Positions 9,491 to 18,582 of a stretch of 64,000 nt of DNA are shown here, piece by piece. How positions within the stretch are numbered: the first letter of the stretch is position 1; every line of letters starts with the position of its first letter. Source of the stretch: Pedobacter ureilyticus. GTDB lineage: Bacteria > Bacteroidota > Bacteroidia > Sphingobacteriales > Sphingobacteriaceae. Below the pieces are notes generated by a model. It saw nothing but the letters and a program-made list of their open reading frames with translations. It had not been told where the DNA came from and made no database searches. The translations under genes were made by a program, and so were the position numbers. The stretch lies in NCBI RefSeq assembly GCF_005925345.1, contig NZ_SSHJ01000014.1, forward strand, positions 50,453-114,452, in the 5' to 3' direction.

Positions 9491-10153
9491 TTAAACGTTT
9501 AAGTAGTTCATGAACGAATTGAATCTATCCATAGAACCGTCATCATGACTGCTATTGTTAAAAACAGCTTTAACTTCATAATCGTAGCGTTCAAAAGAAG
9601 CTATAATGGCAGAAAGATCTGTTTTATTAATTTTTAAGGTAACTTCTAACCTGGTAGAATCGGGAAAAGAGTTCACATAAGACGATAGTATTTGTGCATT
9701 TTCTGCTTCTACAACTTGAGACATGTGCGCCAAAGAATTGTTTCGGTTACTGATAGAAAGCACAATGATACCGCCAGGTTCGCTTACCGCATAAAGGTTA
9801 GCGGTAAAATTTAATAAATGATTGATATAAACCACCCCAAGGTAATTTTTTTGCTGATCTAAAACTGGCACAACAGACAATTGAAGCTCGCTAAATAAAC
9901 GGATAACTTCGTAAATATGTGCATTCTCGAAAGCAAAAGAACTGAGCAAACTTAGCGGCAATGCGCCAATGGCTGTATCTGTATCCTTAGCCGCCATTAA
10001 TTCTTCTTCGGAGACTAAACCTAGGTATTGCACTTCGTTTACAATAGGCAGATGATATAGCTTGAACTCGTTCATTCGATCCAAGGCCATCCTAACCGTA
10101 TCTGATGTACGAAGGGGTGGAATATTGTTCGTTATGAGTTCTCCTGCAATCAT
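9491..10153 (-). CDS. CBS domain-containing protein
   Basis: A 220-residue soluble protein with two CBS motifs in the N-terminal 125 residues (MIAGELITNNIPPLRTSDTV, and the second pair around FELQLSVVPVLDQQ with NYLGVVYINHLL). The C-terminal part (about 135-215) looks like an ACT-type alpha-beta fold (RLEVTLKINKTDLSAIIASF). CBS pairs commonly bind adenine nucleotides and regulate attached or partner proteins. Its place directly upstream of nadK suggests a nucleotide-sensing role, which is inference. No enzymatic domain is seen. Confidence 0.85.
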   Translation of the reverse strand: MIAGELITNNIPPLRTSDTVRMALDRMNEFKLYHLPIVNEVQYLGLVSEEELMAAKDTDTAIGALPLSLLSSFAFENAHIYEVIRLFSELQLSVVPVLDQQKNYLGVVYINHLLNFTANLYAVSEPGGIIVLSISNRNNSLAHMSQVVEAENAQILSSYVNSFPDSTRLEVTLKINKTDLSAIIASFERYDYEVKAVFNNSSHDDGSMDRFNSFMNYLNV

Positions 10154-10200
10154 TTTTTATTTTTTTATTGGCAGTATTTTAAATCTATTGTACCAATTTA

Positions 10201-10965
10201 TTATTTAAGCAAAATTCTGTCCAAAAACTTTTCCAAATAGTTATTAAATACTTCTGGCTGCTCCATCATAGGCGCATGGCCGCATTCATCTACCCAGTTT
10301 AGTTCCGAGTTTGGCAGTAATTCATAAAACTCTTTAGCTACATCTGGCGGGGTAACTTTATCTTGTTTGCCCCAAATTAACGACACCGGAATAGTTATTT
10401 TTTTCAGTTCTTTAGCCATGTTATGCCTTATAGCAGATTTGGCTAATGCTAAAATACGAATTACTCTAGAACGATCGTTAACCGTTTTAAATACTTCGTC
10501 TACCAATTCTTTAGTTGCTGTTGCCGGGCTGTAAAATGTAAACTCTACTTTTTCTTTAATGAAATCGTAATTCTCTCTTTTTGGGAAAGAGCCTCCGAAG
10601 GCATTTTCATACAGGCCAGAGCTTCCAGTAAGCACCAATGCTTTCACAAACTCTTGATGTGCTACGGTAAATACCAAGCCTACATGTCCGCCCAGCGAGT
10701 TTCCTATTAAAACTACCTGGCTAAGTTTTTTAAATTTTAGAAACCGATGCAGATATTTCGACAAGCTTTTTACTCCTAATGTTAAGATAGGCAGTTCGTA
10801 AATAGGCAAAATAGGTACTAATACACGGTATTTATGTTTAAATTTTTCTACTGTTTGTTCCCAGTTACTTAATTCTCCCATTAAACCATGAAGCAATACC
10901 AAAGGTTCGCCCTCGCCAACCTCTATAAATTTAAACCCCTCCTGTTCAACTACTTCGTAATTCAT
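10201..10965 (-). CDS. Alpha/beta fold hydrolase
   Basis: A 254-residue cytoplasmic alpha/beta hydrolase. The oxyanion motif HGLMG lies near residue 26, the nucleophile elbow is GNSLGG (Ser about residue 88), the acid is probably the Asp in WGKQDKVTPPD, and the catalytic His is in ECGHAPMMEQP near the C-terminus. No signal peptide. Substrate cannot be inferred; the family includes esterases and carbon-carbon hydrolases. It lies upstream of the CBS gene on the same strand with a 47-base gap. Confidence 0.88.
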   Translation of the reverse strand: MNYEVVEQEGFKFIEVGEGEPLVLLHGLMGELSNWEQTVEKFKHKYRVLVPILPIYELPILTLGVKSLSKYLHRFLKFKKLSQVVLIGNSLGGHVGLVFTVAHQEFVKALVLTGSSGLYENAFGGSFPKRENYDFIKEKVEFTFYSPATATKELVDEVFKTVNDRSRVIRILALAKSAIRHNMAKELKKITIPVSLIWGKQDKVTPPDVAKEFYELLPNSELNWVDECGHAPMMEQPEVFNNYLEKFLDRILLK

Positions 10966-11020
10966 AAATATGATTATGTATATTTTTCACCTATTTATTT
11001 TTTTCAATGGTGGTGAAGCT

Positions 11021-11057
11021 CCATGATTAATTATCTCGCCTTGATTGTTAATCATGG
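11021..11057. other. Stem-loop upstream of the alpha/beta hydrolase gene
   Basis: CCATGATTAA (11021-11030) pairs with TTAATCATGG (11048-11057), a 10-bp stem with a 17-nt loop. It lies in the 180-base gap between the yqeY-like gene and the hydrolase. No T-run follows, so its role is open. Confidence 0.45.
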
Positions 11058-11145
11058 CGGTTTGGTATATGCCACTAAGTTAATAGAGTAAATGCAATTA
11101 ATATGAAATAAAATTACATTTTTATCCTTTACACTCTATTTAGTA

Positions 11146-11592
11146 TTAAGCCAATAAGTTTTTTACAATTTCGCCAATCAATTTTCCTTCGGCTTTACCA
11201 GCTAGTTCTTTGTTAGCCAAGCCCATTACTTTGCCCATCTCTTTGATAGAGCTTGCGCCAGTTTCAGCAATAATTTTCGCTATAACAGCTTCTATTTCTG
11301 ATCTTTCCATTTGCTTAGGCAAAAACTGAGCAATTACATCAATTTCTTCTTGCTCTACTTGGTAGAGGTCATCTCTGCCCTGTGTTTTATAAATATCGGC
11401 CGATTCTTTACGTTGCTTAACCAGCTTCTGTAAAATTTTTATTTCAGCTTCTTCATTAATTTCTTCTACCTGACCTTTTTCTGTTTTTGCTAATAAAATT
11501 GCTGCTTTAATAGCCCTAAGACCTCTTAGCTTCGCTTGATCTTTAGCCAACATGGCTTGTTTAATTTCTTGATCTATGTTTGTTGATATCAT
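11146..11592 (-). CDS. GatB/YqeY domain-containing protein
   Basis: A 148-residue, mostly helical cytoplasmic protein matching the YqeY family: an N-terminal helix with KLRGLRAIKAAIL, the middle KQRKESADIY segment, and a C-terminal domain like the tRNA-binding tail of GatB (GASSIKEMGKVMGLANKEL). YqeY proteins occur widely but their function is not established; the domain relation to the amidotransferase GatB suggests tRNA binding. Length is normal for the family. Confidence 0.9.
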   Translation of the reverse strand: MISTNIDQEIKQAMLAKDQAKLRGLRAIKAAILLAKTEKGQVEEINEEAEIKILQKLVKQRKESADIYKTQGRDDLYQVEQEEIDVIAQFLPKQMERSEIEAVIAKIIAETGASSIKEMGKVMGLANKELAGKAEGKLIGEIVKNLLA

Positions 11593-11674
11593 AATGTGTT
11601 ATGTGTTATCAGTTACATGTTGCGGGTTATGCATCCAAACTAGAAACCCATAACTTTCAACTTGTAACTCTAAA

Positions 11675-12433
11675 TTAATCTCTTTTTACAATAGTACCTG
11701 TGGCTTGTGCAGTAGGCATAATCAGCATGTCGCTAATGTTTACATGCGCAGGCCTACTTACTACATACCAAACGGCGTCTGCAATGTCTTGTGCCATTAG
11801 AGGCTCAAGTCCATCGTACACTTTTTTTGCTCTATTTTCATCTCCTTTAAAACGCACAATAGAAAATTCTGTTTCTACCATGCCCGGATTTATAGCAGTA
11901 ACTTTTATACCATGTGGCAAAAGATCAATACGCATTCCTTTGTTTAAAGCATCTACAGCATGTTTAGTTGCACAGTACACATTTCCGTTGGGATAAACCT
12001 CCTTACCTGCAATAGAGCCGATATTGATGATATGACCTTGCTTTCTTTCTACCATCCAGCTAGAAACGATCTTGGTAACGTAAAGCAGTCCCTTAACGTT
12101 CGTGTCAATCATTCTATCCCAATCGTCGGTATCGCCTTTATCTATTGGATCTAAACCTTGGCTCAACCCGGCATTGTTAACCAAAACAGCTACATTTTTC
12201 CACTCTGCAGGCAAAGTTTCTAACACATAGTTGATATTTTCCTTATCCCTAACATCAGCCTGTATTTTTTTTATTTGAACACCGTATTTAGCGGTAAGCT
12301 CTTGAGTTTGGGTAGTTAACAGATTTTCTCTTCTGGCTACTAAAATTAAATCGTAGCCTTGTGCGGCAAGCGTATCTGCACAAGCGGCTCCAATGCCAGA
12401 AGTAGATCCCGTAATTAATGCGATTTTGGCCAT
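11675..12433 (-). CDS. SDR family NAD(P)-dependent oxidoreductase
   Basis: A 252-residue classical short-chain dehydrogenase. The nucleotide-binding TGSTSGIG motif is at residues 8-15, NNAG at about 87-90, the catalytic Ser in INIGSIAG and the YxxxK pair in YCATKHA, then the PG motif (INPGMVET). The pattern resembles the YdfG-like serine/hydroxy-acid dehydrogenases. A TAACTTTG promoter box lies 22 bases upstream of the start. Substrate is not determined by the sequence. Confidence 0.9.
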   Translation of the reverse strand: MAKIALITGSTSGIGAACADTLAAQGYDLILVARRENLLTTQTQELTAKYGVQIKKIQADVRDKENINYVLETLPAEWKNVAVLVNNAGLSQGLDPIDKGDTDDWDRMIDTNVKGLLYVTKIVSSWMVERKQGHIINIGSIAGKEVYPNGNVYCATKHAVDALNKGMRIDLLPHGIKVTAINPGMVETEFSIVRFKGDENRAKKVYDGLEPLMAQDIADAVWYVVSRPAHVNISDMLIMPTAQATGTIVKRD

Positions 12434-12455
12434 TTTATAAATATTGCGTTTGGCA

Positions 12456-12463
12456 CAAAGTTA
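12456..12463 (-). promoter_or_regulatory. -7 promoter box of the SDR gene
   Basis: The minus strand reads TAACTTTG, a full TAnnTTTG match, 22 nt before ATG at 12433. No -33 TTG is found at the usual distance. Confidence 0.35.
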
Positions 12464-12483
12464 TGCTTTTTCTTAAAAGCGAA

Positions 12484-13239
12484 TTACTCAAAAAACAAAC
12501 TGAAAGTAAAATTTCTTAAAATAGCTTTATCTATCGGGGTAGAAAAAGGATGGTTTTCGTGCCTCAAGACATCTCCAAAAGAATGGCTAACCTTTAATTC
12601 TGGAGACATTTTAAAATATTCGAAATACAAATCGAAACCAATTGCGGCTTCATAAGAAGCAAAGTTTTTTTTATTCTTCAGTAACTTGTATATCAATGCC
12701 TTATCTTCATCATTCACTTTTTTACCCGAAGCCAAATCTAGAGAATACTTGGCTCCCAAGAGGAGGTAAGCTCTAAAATCTTTTCTTCTTTCGGATTTAA
12801 ACTTAATGCCCAAAGGTAAATCTACCATAGTTGCCGATACTTTTTGTTGCCATTTTCCGTCTGTAAAATCAGATGGAACATTAAGCGACGGCAGAGCATA
12901 TTGATAATCTACCAATCTATCGGTAAATACTAAAGTGGGTGTGCTGCGTAAGTCAAAATTCTTTGTCAATTTGTAGTTCATCACGAAACCAATACCAAAA
13001 CCGGCAGAAATGGGGGAGCTTATGGCATTTAATTTATCGGTAATTGGTCTATTGTTCTGCTCGTAATCTAAGAAAATATCTTGCCAGTTAGGCGCTCTAG
13101 TGAGCTTAAACTCCGAGGCAATGTATTGAAAGCTAAAACCCCAATTGAAATCCTGCTCATCGATACCACCGCCCCAATTTTGAGCATTGGCATTTAACAC
13201 GATTACAGAAAACAAGAGGATGAGTAGCTGTTTTTTCAT
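12484..13239 (-). CDS. porT: PorT-like outer-membrane beta-barrel protein
   Basis: A 251-residue protein with a signal peptide (MKKQLLILLFSVIVLNANAQ) and barrel-like alternating strands, starting in the mature part with NWGGGIDEQDFNWGFSFQYI. The order ubiE - porT - engB region is conserved in T9SS-bearing Bacteroidota, and PorT is needed for T9SS function in Porphyromonas gingivalis. Its ATG overlaps the ubiE stop as ATGA, so translation is coupled. Call rests on the barrel pattern and gene order; generic porin-family membership is the fallback. Confidence 0.75.
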   Translation of the reverse strand: MKKQLLILLFSVIVLNANAQNWGGGIDEQDFNWGFSFQYIASEFKLTRAPNWQDIFLDYEQNNRPITDKLNAISSPISAGFGIGFVMNYKLTKNFDLRSTPTLVFTDRLVDYQYALPSLNVPSDFTDGKWQQKVSATMVDLPLGIKFKSERRKDFRAYLLLGAKYSLDLASGKKVNDEDKALIYKLLKNKKNFASYEAAIGFDLYFEYFKMSPELKVSHSFGDVLRHENHPFSTPIDKAILRNFTFSLFFE

Positions 13240-13964
13240 TTAACACCGGTATAAATGGCACTAATACCAAACGTTAGGGAACGATGTTTGGTATATTGGT
13301 AGCCAACTTTTTCCATCAGTGCTGTGAAGTTTTTACCATCAGGAAATGCCTGTACCGACTCTTCTAAATAGGCATAAGCTTTTTTATCCTTAGAAAACAA
13401 GCCGCCGAAAAATGGGGTTGCATATTTAAAGTAGAAGTGATACAACTGCTTTACGGGAAAAACTTTGGGCTTAGAAAACTCTAAAATTACCACTTTACCT
13501 CCGGGCTTAAGCACCCTAAACATATCGGCCAAGCCTTTTTCTAAGTTTTCGTAATTACGTACACCAAAAGCTACGGTAATGGCATCAAAGGTGTTGTCTT
13601 CAAAATGCAGCCTCTCAGAGTCGCCCAATTGTACCGAAAAAACATGTTCTAGCTTACGATCTACGATTTTTTTCTTTGCTACTTCCAACATTCCTTCAGA
13701 AATATCTACGCCAATAATTTGTTGAGGTTTTAATATTTTGATTGATTCGAATGCAAAATCGCCGGTACCAGTGGCTACGTCTAATATTTTTTGAGGATTG
13801 GCGGATAAAAGCTCTTTAATGGCCTTTTTACGCCAAATGATATCAATCCCTAAAGACAAAAAGTGATTAAGAAAATCGTAAGTACCAGAAATATTATTGA
13901 ACATGCTGGCCACCTGCTCTTTTTTTGTTTCGGTACCAGAATACGGAGTAATTTGTGGATTCAT
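13236..13964 (-). CDS. ubiE: Demethylmenaquinone/ubiquinone methyltransferase
   Basis: SAM-dependent C-methyltransferase of quinone synthesis; in Bacteroidota the product is menaquinone, so MenG is an equal name. Motifs: VASMFNNISGTYDFLNH near the N-terminus, SAM-binding VATGTGDFAFE, GVDISEGML, and VAFGVRNYEN, all family signatures. I use ATG 13964 because the longer in-frame start is a TTG that falls inside a promoter box. The stop overlaps the porT start by 4 bases. It diverges from engB. Confidence 0.94.
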   Translation of the reverse strand: MNPQITPYSGTETKKEQVASMFNNISGTYDFLNHFLSLGIDIIWRKKAIKELLSANPQKILDVATGTGDFAFESIKILKPQQIIGVDISEGMLEVAKKKIVDRKLEHVFSVQLGDSERLHFEDNTFDAITVAFGVRNYENLEKGLADMFRVLKPGGKVVILEFSKPKVFPVKQLYHFYFKYATPFFGGLFSKDKKAYAYLEESVQAFPDGKNFTALMEKVGYQYTKHRSLTFGISAIYTGVK

Positions 13965-13973
13965 AATGCAATG

Positions 13974-13981
13974 CAAAGATA
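13974..13981 (-). promoter_or_regulatory. -7 promoter box of ubiE-porT
   Basis: Minus strand TATCTTTG, 9 nt before the ubiE ATG at 13964. It argues against the upstream TTG start, which would lie within the box. No clear -33 element. Confidence 0.45.
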
Positions 13982-14071
13982 GGGTTATTTTGGTTAATCG
14001 GTTAACTGTAAAAACTGGTTAATTGTATTTGACAATCGATTAACCAATTAAACGTTTCTCACAATTAACCT

Positions 14072-14079
14072 TATCTTTG
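14072..14079 (+). promoter_or_regulatory. -7 promoter box of engB, 4 nt before ATG
   Basis: TATCTTTG matches TAnnTTTG and is followed by CTGC and the ATG at 14084. The spacing predicts transcription starting at or next to the start codon, so the mRNA may be leaderless. Confidence 0.45.
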
Positions 14080-14083
14080 CTGC

Positions 14084-14731
14084 ATGATCATTAAATCTGC
14101 AACCTTTGTAGTTAGCAATACCAAAGTATCGGCTTTGCCTCTACCCGATATGCCAGAGTATGCTTTTATTGGGCGTTCTAATGTAGGCAAGTCGTCGTTA
14201 ATTAATATGTTAGTAAACCAACAGGGATTGGCCAAGACTTCGCAGAAACCAGGTAAAACTCAATTAATTAATCATTTTTTAATTAATGAGAAATGGTATA
14301 TCGTAGATTTACCGGGTTATGGCTACGCTAGGGTATCTAAAAGCAGCAGGGAGAAATGGGAAAAGTTCATTAGAGCTTACATCACCAAAAGAGAAAACTT
14401 GCAATGTGTATTTGTACTGATCGATAGTAGGTTAGAACCGCAAAAAATCGACTTAGAGTTTTGCTCTTGGCTGGGCGAATGCCAAATTCCTTTTGCGTTG
14501 GTTTACACTAAAGCCGATAAACAATCGGGACCAAAAACAGACCAAAATGTGGCTAAATTTAATAAAACATTGTTAGGTTGGTTCGAAGAGCTGCCATCGT
14601 ATTTTATCACTTCTGCAGAAAAAGGGCAAGGCAAAGATGAATTGCTGCAATTTGTACAGGAAGTGAATGAAGACTTTGTGAAACCGATTATCGACCCCAA
14701 ATTTTACGCTGCCAGCGACCCAGAAAAATAA
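14084..14731 (+). CDS. yihA: Ribosome biogenesis GTPase YihA/YsxC (EngB)
   Basis: A 215-residue TRAFAC GTPase needed for 50S ribosome assembly. The G1 loop is GRSNVGKSS (about 29-37), switch I lies around QKPGKTQ, G3 is DLPGYG, and G4 is TKAD (about 144). The N-terminus MIIKSATFVVSN matches the family start, so the ATG at 14084 is right although it sits only 4 bases after a promoter box. It diverges from ubiE and is followed 42 bases later by a prenyltransferase gene. Confidence 0.95.
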   Translation: MIIKSATFVVSNTKVSALPLPDMPEYAFIGRSNVGKSSLINMLVNQQGLAKTSQKPGKTQLINHFLINEKWYIVDLPGYGYARVSKSSREKWEKFIRAYITKRENLQCVFVLIDSRLEPQKIDLEFCSWLGECQIPFALVYTKADKQSGPKTDQNVAKFNKTLLGWFEELPSYFITSAEKGQGKDELLQFVQEVNEDFVKPIIDPKFYAASDPEK

Positions 14732-14773
14732 ACCTCCCTTAGCGCTCAACTATTACTTTTATACCTTATTTTA

Positions 14774-15631
14774 ATGAAAAAGTATTTTTCGCTCGTATTG
14801 TTTGCCCACTCTATATTTGCTATGCCTTTTGCCTTTATCGGTTTTTTCTTAGGCGTAACCACTACTACCAATCCTTTCAACTGGTATCTGCTATTAGCGG
14901 TAGTGTTATGTATGGTATTTGCTCGTAATGCGGCAATGGCGTTTAACAGATATCTAGATAGGGATATAGATGCGAAAAATCCAAGAACAGTTACTAGAGA
15001 CATTCCTGCTGGTAAAATTTCGGCAAAGGAAGCATTGATCTTCGTGATTGTGAACTGTGCGCTTTTTATTGCAACAACTTACCTCATTAACCCCATTTGC
15101 TTTTACCTCTCGCCAATTGCCATCTTTGTAGTGCTATTTTATAGTTATACTAAAAGATTTACCGCTTTATGCCACCTCGTTTTAGGGGTTGGGTTGGGCC
15201 TTGCTCCTATTGGTGCCTACCTTGCTGTAACTGGTCAATTTAACATAGTGCCAGTACTTTACTCTTTTGCTGTATTATTTTGGGTAAGTGGTTTTGATAT
15301 TATTTATGCACTACAAGACGAAGAATTTGACCGCTCTCAAAAGCTACACTCAATACCCTCGGCTTTAGGTAGGGAAAATGCGTTGCGCTTATCTTCATTC
15401 CTACATATTTTATCCGCAGCCTGCGTTATTGTTCCAATATATTTCATGGATTTTGGTTGGCCATATTACGGCGGCATCTTGTTCTTCTGCCTCATGCTGA
15501 TCTATCAACACCGTTTGGTAAAACCTAATGATATTAGCAAGGTAGACCGAGCATTTGCCACTACCAATGGTTACGCCTCAGTGGTATTTGCAGTTTGCTT
15601 TTTGCTTGATGCTTTTTTGAAGAGCAGGTAG
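14774..15631 (+). CDS. UbiA-like polyprenyltransferase
   Basis: An integral membrane prenyltransferase of 285 residues with about eight or nine hydrophobic segments. The first Asp-rich motif is NRYLDRDID (about residues 58-66) and the second is ALQDEEFDR, both needed to bind the Mg-prenyl diphosphate. The family attaches a polyprenyl chain to an aromatic acid in quinone synthesis. With UbiE nearby, a menaquinone role is likely; whether it belongs to the futalosine (MqnP-like) route or is a MenA substitute is not decided by this window. Confidence 0.88.
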   Translation: MKKYFSLVLFAHSIFAMPFAFIGFFLGVTTTTNPFNWYLLLAVVLCMVFARNAAMAFNRYLDRDIDAKNPRTVTRDIPAGKISAKEALIFVIVNCALFIATTYLINPICFYLSPIAIFVVLFYSYTKRFTALCHLVLGVGLGLAPIGAYLAVTGQFNIVPVLYSFAVLFWVSGFDIIYALQDEEFDRSQKLHSIPSALGRENALRLSSFLHILSAACVIVPIYFMDFGWPYYGGILFFCLMLIYQHRLVKPNDISKVDRAFATTNGYASVVFAVCFLLDAFLKSR

Positions 15632-15771
15632 GGATAAATGGTTAATCGCTGATAGCCATAAGATTAATTCACGCTGATTTCGATAATTTAAGACACAATA
15701 GAGCCTAGGAGATATTTCTTCTACGCTGTCAACTCTTACTGTGATACCTGACCCCTAGTGCTTGACCACTC

Positions 15772-17736
15772 CTACACCGGCAACCTATTCAACTCAATAT
15801 CATCTGGACTTACAAAAATAAGCGGCACTTTTTCTACATCTACGTAACTAGAATCTAAACCGAAACTGGTTACTTCAGATAAACTCATTTTTTTAAGTAC
15901 CATGTAGTAATCCATGATGGTTTCTTCGTAGAAACTTAAATTCGTAAACCTACTTAAAGTTTTTTCTAAAAGTACGAACCTAAAATCGCCGGTAATTTTA
16001 TGCTTGTTTAACGAAGTGTACTGGCTTGTAATATCTACCTCTCCGTTTTTCACTAACTCTTCTACCACTTTTCGGTAAAGTAAATTGATACGTTGTTCTA
16101 TCCTAAAACCGAGTTTAAAATCAATTCTAATCAGTTTTCCAGGTATCAAAAACTCTACTTTATAATCCATTGTATAAGGCTCGTCTACCACATCTACGTG
16201 CACTAACCAGTAGACATCTGCCCTTTTTGGTTCTTTTTGTATAATAGAGTAAATGATTTTAGATTCTATTTCGGTTTTAAAATTGGCACTAGTTAAATAC
16301 ACCAATTGTGAGGAGAATTTAGGTACTGAAACATCATTACTTAATTCGTTTATAATGTCATAATAGTCTTCGATCTCTACATATTTAACAAACCTATTTT
16401 TGATTTTACGAGAAGCGTACCAAGTCCACATGATACTTAACAGCACCACGCTAATAAGTAATGTTACCCAACCACCATGAATAAATTTGGCCATGTTACC
16501 TACCAAGAAAGCCAATTCAATACCCATATATACCACTACAAAAAGTACAATTAGATACATAGGAAACTTCTTGCGAAGCATATAAACGGCTACCAAAACG
16601 GTGGTCATTAAAAAGGTTAGGTTAATAGCTAAGCCGTATGCTCCCTCCATGTTATCAGATTTTTGGAACACCAAAACAATAATGATACAACCCACACAAA
16701 GCAACCAGTTAATAGAAGGCACATATAATTGTCCTTTCTGTACACTTGGATAATTGATACGAACCTTTGGCCACAAATTCAAACGAACGGCTTCGGATAT
16801 TAAGGTAAACGAACCAGAAATCATAGCTTGAGATGCAATTACAGCAGCAGTAGTGGCTAAGATAACTAAGTACAACACCATATCTTCTGGCACCAATTTA
16901 AAAAATGGATTAGACAAAGGGTCATGCGGATTATAACCTTGTGCGTTTTTCAACACCCAAACACCTTGACCTAAATAATTTAAGATGAGCATAGATTTCA
17001 CAAAAACCCAGCTGATACGGATATTCCTCTTACCGCAGTGGCCTAAATCGCTATATAAAGCCTCGGCCCCAGTGGTACAAAGAAAAACACCGCCTAAGAT
17101 AAGGAGCGCACTGGGATTTGTAACTAACAAATGGGCTGCATAATAAGGGTTTAAAGCTTTAAAAATCCACGGATCGTGCACTACCTGTAATAGCCCAGCC
17201 ACCCCAAGCACAGAAAACCACAACAACATAATTGGCCCAAATAATTTACCAACCAAATTGGTACCGAACTGCTGAATGATAAATAGCAATGCGATAATAG
17301 AAATTACAATTGGGATTACTGGCACATCTGGAAATTTCAGCTTAAGCCCCTCAATAGCGGAAGTTACGGTAATACTTGGCGTAATCATACCGTCGGCCAA
17401 AAGCGCAGCACCACCTATAACAGCTGGCAATACTAGCCATTTGGCCTTTTTACGCACTAAAGAATATAAAGAAAAAATACCTCCTTCACCTTTATTATCG
17501 GCTCGTAAGGTAATTACCACATATTTTATGGTAGTTTGTAGGGTTAAAGTCCAAATGATACAAGAAAGGGCACCTAATACCAGATCTGGACTAATTGGCT
17601 GACCGGAATCTACTACCGATTTAAAAATCGCTTTTAAAGTATAAAGGGGTGATGTACCGATATCACCAAACACTATTCCTAATGTTACCAACAGCCCTCC
17701 GGCAGTAAGGGCATTTACGTTTTTATGACTTGACAC
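15772..17736 (-). CDS. kup: KUP/HAK/KT family potassium transporter
   Basis: A 654-residue K+ uptake protein. The N-terminal 450 residues hold about twelve membrane segments; the signature GIVFGDIGTSPLYTLKAIF lies at residues 21-39 and GGIFSLYSL near 85. The C-terminal 200 residues are soluble, as in the family (VYLTSANFKTEIESKI, then RIDFKLGFR). The start is GTG at 17736, leaving a short N-terminus; no better ATG exists upstream. A complete promoter lies upstream. It is divergent from the T9SS-sorted protein gene. Confidence 0.93.
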   Translation of the reverse strand: MSSHKNVNALTAGGLLVTLGIVFGDIGTSPLYTLKAIFKSVVDSGQPISPDLVLGALSCIIWTLTLQTTIKYVVITLRADNKGEGGIFSLYSLVRKKAKWLVLPAVIGGAALLADGMITPSITVTSAIEGLKLKFPDVPVIPIVISIIALLFIIQQFGTNLVGKLFGPIMLLWFSVLGVAGLLQVVHDPWIFKALNPYYAAHLLVTNPSALLILGGVFLCTTGAEALYSDLGHCGKRNIRISWVFVKSMLILNYLGQGVWVLKNAQGYNPHDPLSNPFFKLVPEDMVLYLVILATTAAVIASQAMISGSFTLISEAVRLNLWPKVRINYPSVQKGQLYVPSINWLLCVGCIIIVLVFQKSDNMEGAYGLAINLTFLMTTVLVAVYMLRKKFPMYLIVLFVVVYMGIELAFLVGNMAKFIHGGWVTLLISVVLLSIMWTWYASRKIKNRFVKYVEIEDYYDIINELSNDVSVPKFSSQLVYLTSANFKTEIESKIIYSIIQKEPKRADVYWLVHVDVVDEPYTMDYKVEFLIPGKLIRIDFKLGFRIEQRINLLYRKVVEELVKNGEVDITSQYTSLNKHKITGDFRFVLLEKTLSRFTNLSFYEETIMDYYMVLKKMSLSEVTSFGLDSSYVDVEKVPLIFVSPDDIELNRLPV

Positions 17737-17753
17737 TTAGTAAAAATTTGACG

Positions 17754-17783
17754 CAAAATTACATAAATAATTAGCATAACAAT
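17754..17783 (-). promoter_or_regulatory. Promoter of kup (-33 and -7)
   Basis: On the minus strand ATTG (17783-17780), an 18-nt spacer, then TAATTTTG (17761-17754), a full TAnnTTTG match. The box ends 17 nt before the GTG start. Confidence 0.6.
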
Positions 17784-17885
17784 TTATTTAGATCTAAAAG
17801 GTGTTTTTAATAAAACCATAAAATCTATTTTGCGAGTTAAAATCCTGTTAAATATTGTTAAATAATATAATTACATCATTTTATG

Positions 17886-17918
17886 TTTGATTTGTTTGTT
17901 TAAATATTTATATTTTTG
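17886..17918 (+). promoter_or_regulatory. Promoter of the T9SS-sorted protein gene
   Basis: TTTG (17886-17889), a 21-nt spacer and TATTTTTG (17911-17918) give a full Bacteroidota promoter, 11 nt before ATG at 17930. Confidence 0.6.
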
Positions 17919-17929
17919 TGCAACAATAA

Positions 17930-18442
17930 ATGAAAATAAACAGAGTTAAAATAGCGCTCAATAATAATGCGGCATTCCTTATAGTGATGTTGTTGCTTTC
18001 TTGTTCGTCTATTTTTGCTCAAAAAACCGACACTTCTAAATTTTCTGTAAGGCCAAAAGCCAAAGCTTTTAGCAGAATTCCGGTAATTAAAGGAAGCGTG
18101 CAGCCTTACAAGCCTTCTTACAATATCTATTCGTCTACAGATGCGCACGCCAAATCTAGCGTAAAAGAAAAAAGCGGCAAAACGTTAACAGTACTTAAAA
18201 TTTATCCAAATCCTGTAGTAGAACAGCTCAACATCAACCTTCGGTTAGAGAAAGAAACCAGTCTTTCAATAAAAATAACAGATTTGTTGGGCAACGAAGT
18301 AGTTACTCTTGCCAACGAACGTATACAACACGGCGAACATACTAAAACCTATAGCGTACCAGCAAAACTTAACGCTGGCATTTATTTTCTACGCATTGTA
18401 GCCGGAGGTGAGCCTGTAATTAGAAAAATATCTGTGCTTTAA
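17930..18442 (+). CDS. Small secreted protein with T9SS type A sorting domain
   Basis: A 170-residue protein with an N-terminal signal (hydrophobic AAFLIVMLLLSCSSIFAQ, about 15-32), a short low-complexity middle, and a C-terminal Por secretion tail of about 75 residues: VLKIYPNPVVEQLNINL, then LLGNEVVTL, ending in GIYFLRIVAGGEPVIRKISVL-type strands. The tail directs T9SS export and attachment. Very little is left as cargo (about 60 residues), which is unusual: the protein is nearly all signal and sorting domain. No function can be assigned to the middle. Confidence 0.88.
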   Translation: MKINRVKIALNNNAAFLIVMLLLSCSSIFAQKTDTSKFSVRPKAKAFSRIPVIKGSVQPYKPSYNIYSSTDAHAKSSVKEKSGKTLTVLKIYPNPVVEQLNINLRLEKETSLSIKITDLLGNEVVTLANERIQHGEHTKTYSVPAKLNAGIYFLRIVAGGEPVIRKISVL

Positions 18443-18570
18443 AACGGTTAATCGTTTAACCTTTTAATTGTAAACACCAATTATCGTAAAATTGGTTAAT
18501 CGTAAAAAGGTTGAACTGTTTAGCAGTAAATAGCAGTAACCAAATAGCCAACAGTTAAGTAAATAAAACT

Positions 18571-18578
18571 TATTTTTG
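18571..18578 (+). promoter_or_regulatory. -7 promoter box, 4 nt before ATG
   Basis: TATTTTTG followed by CCGT and the ATG at 18583; same 4-nt spacing as for engB. Confidence 0.45.
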
Positions 18579-18582
18579 CCGT

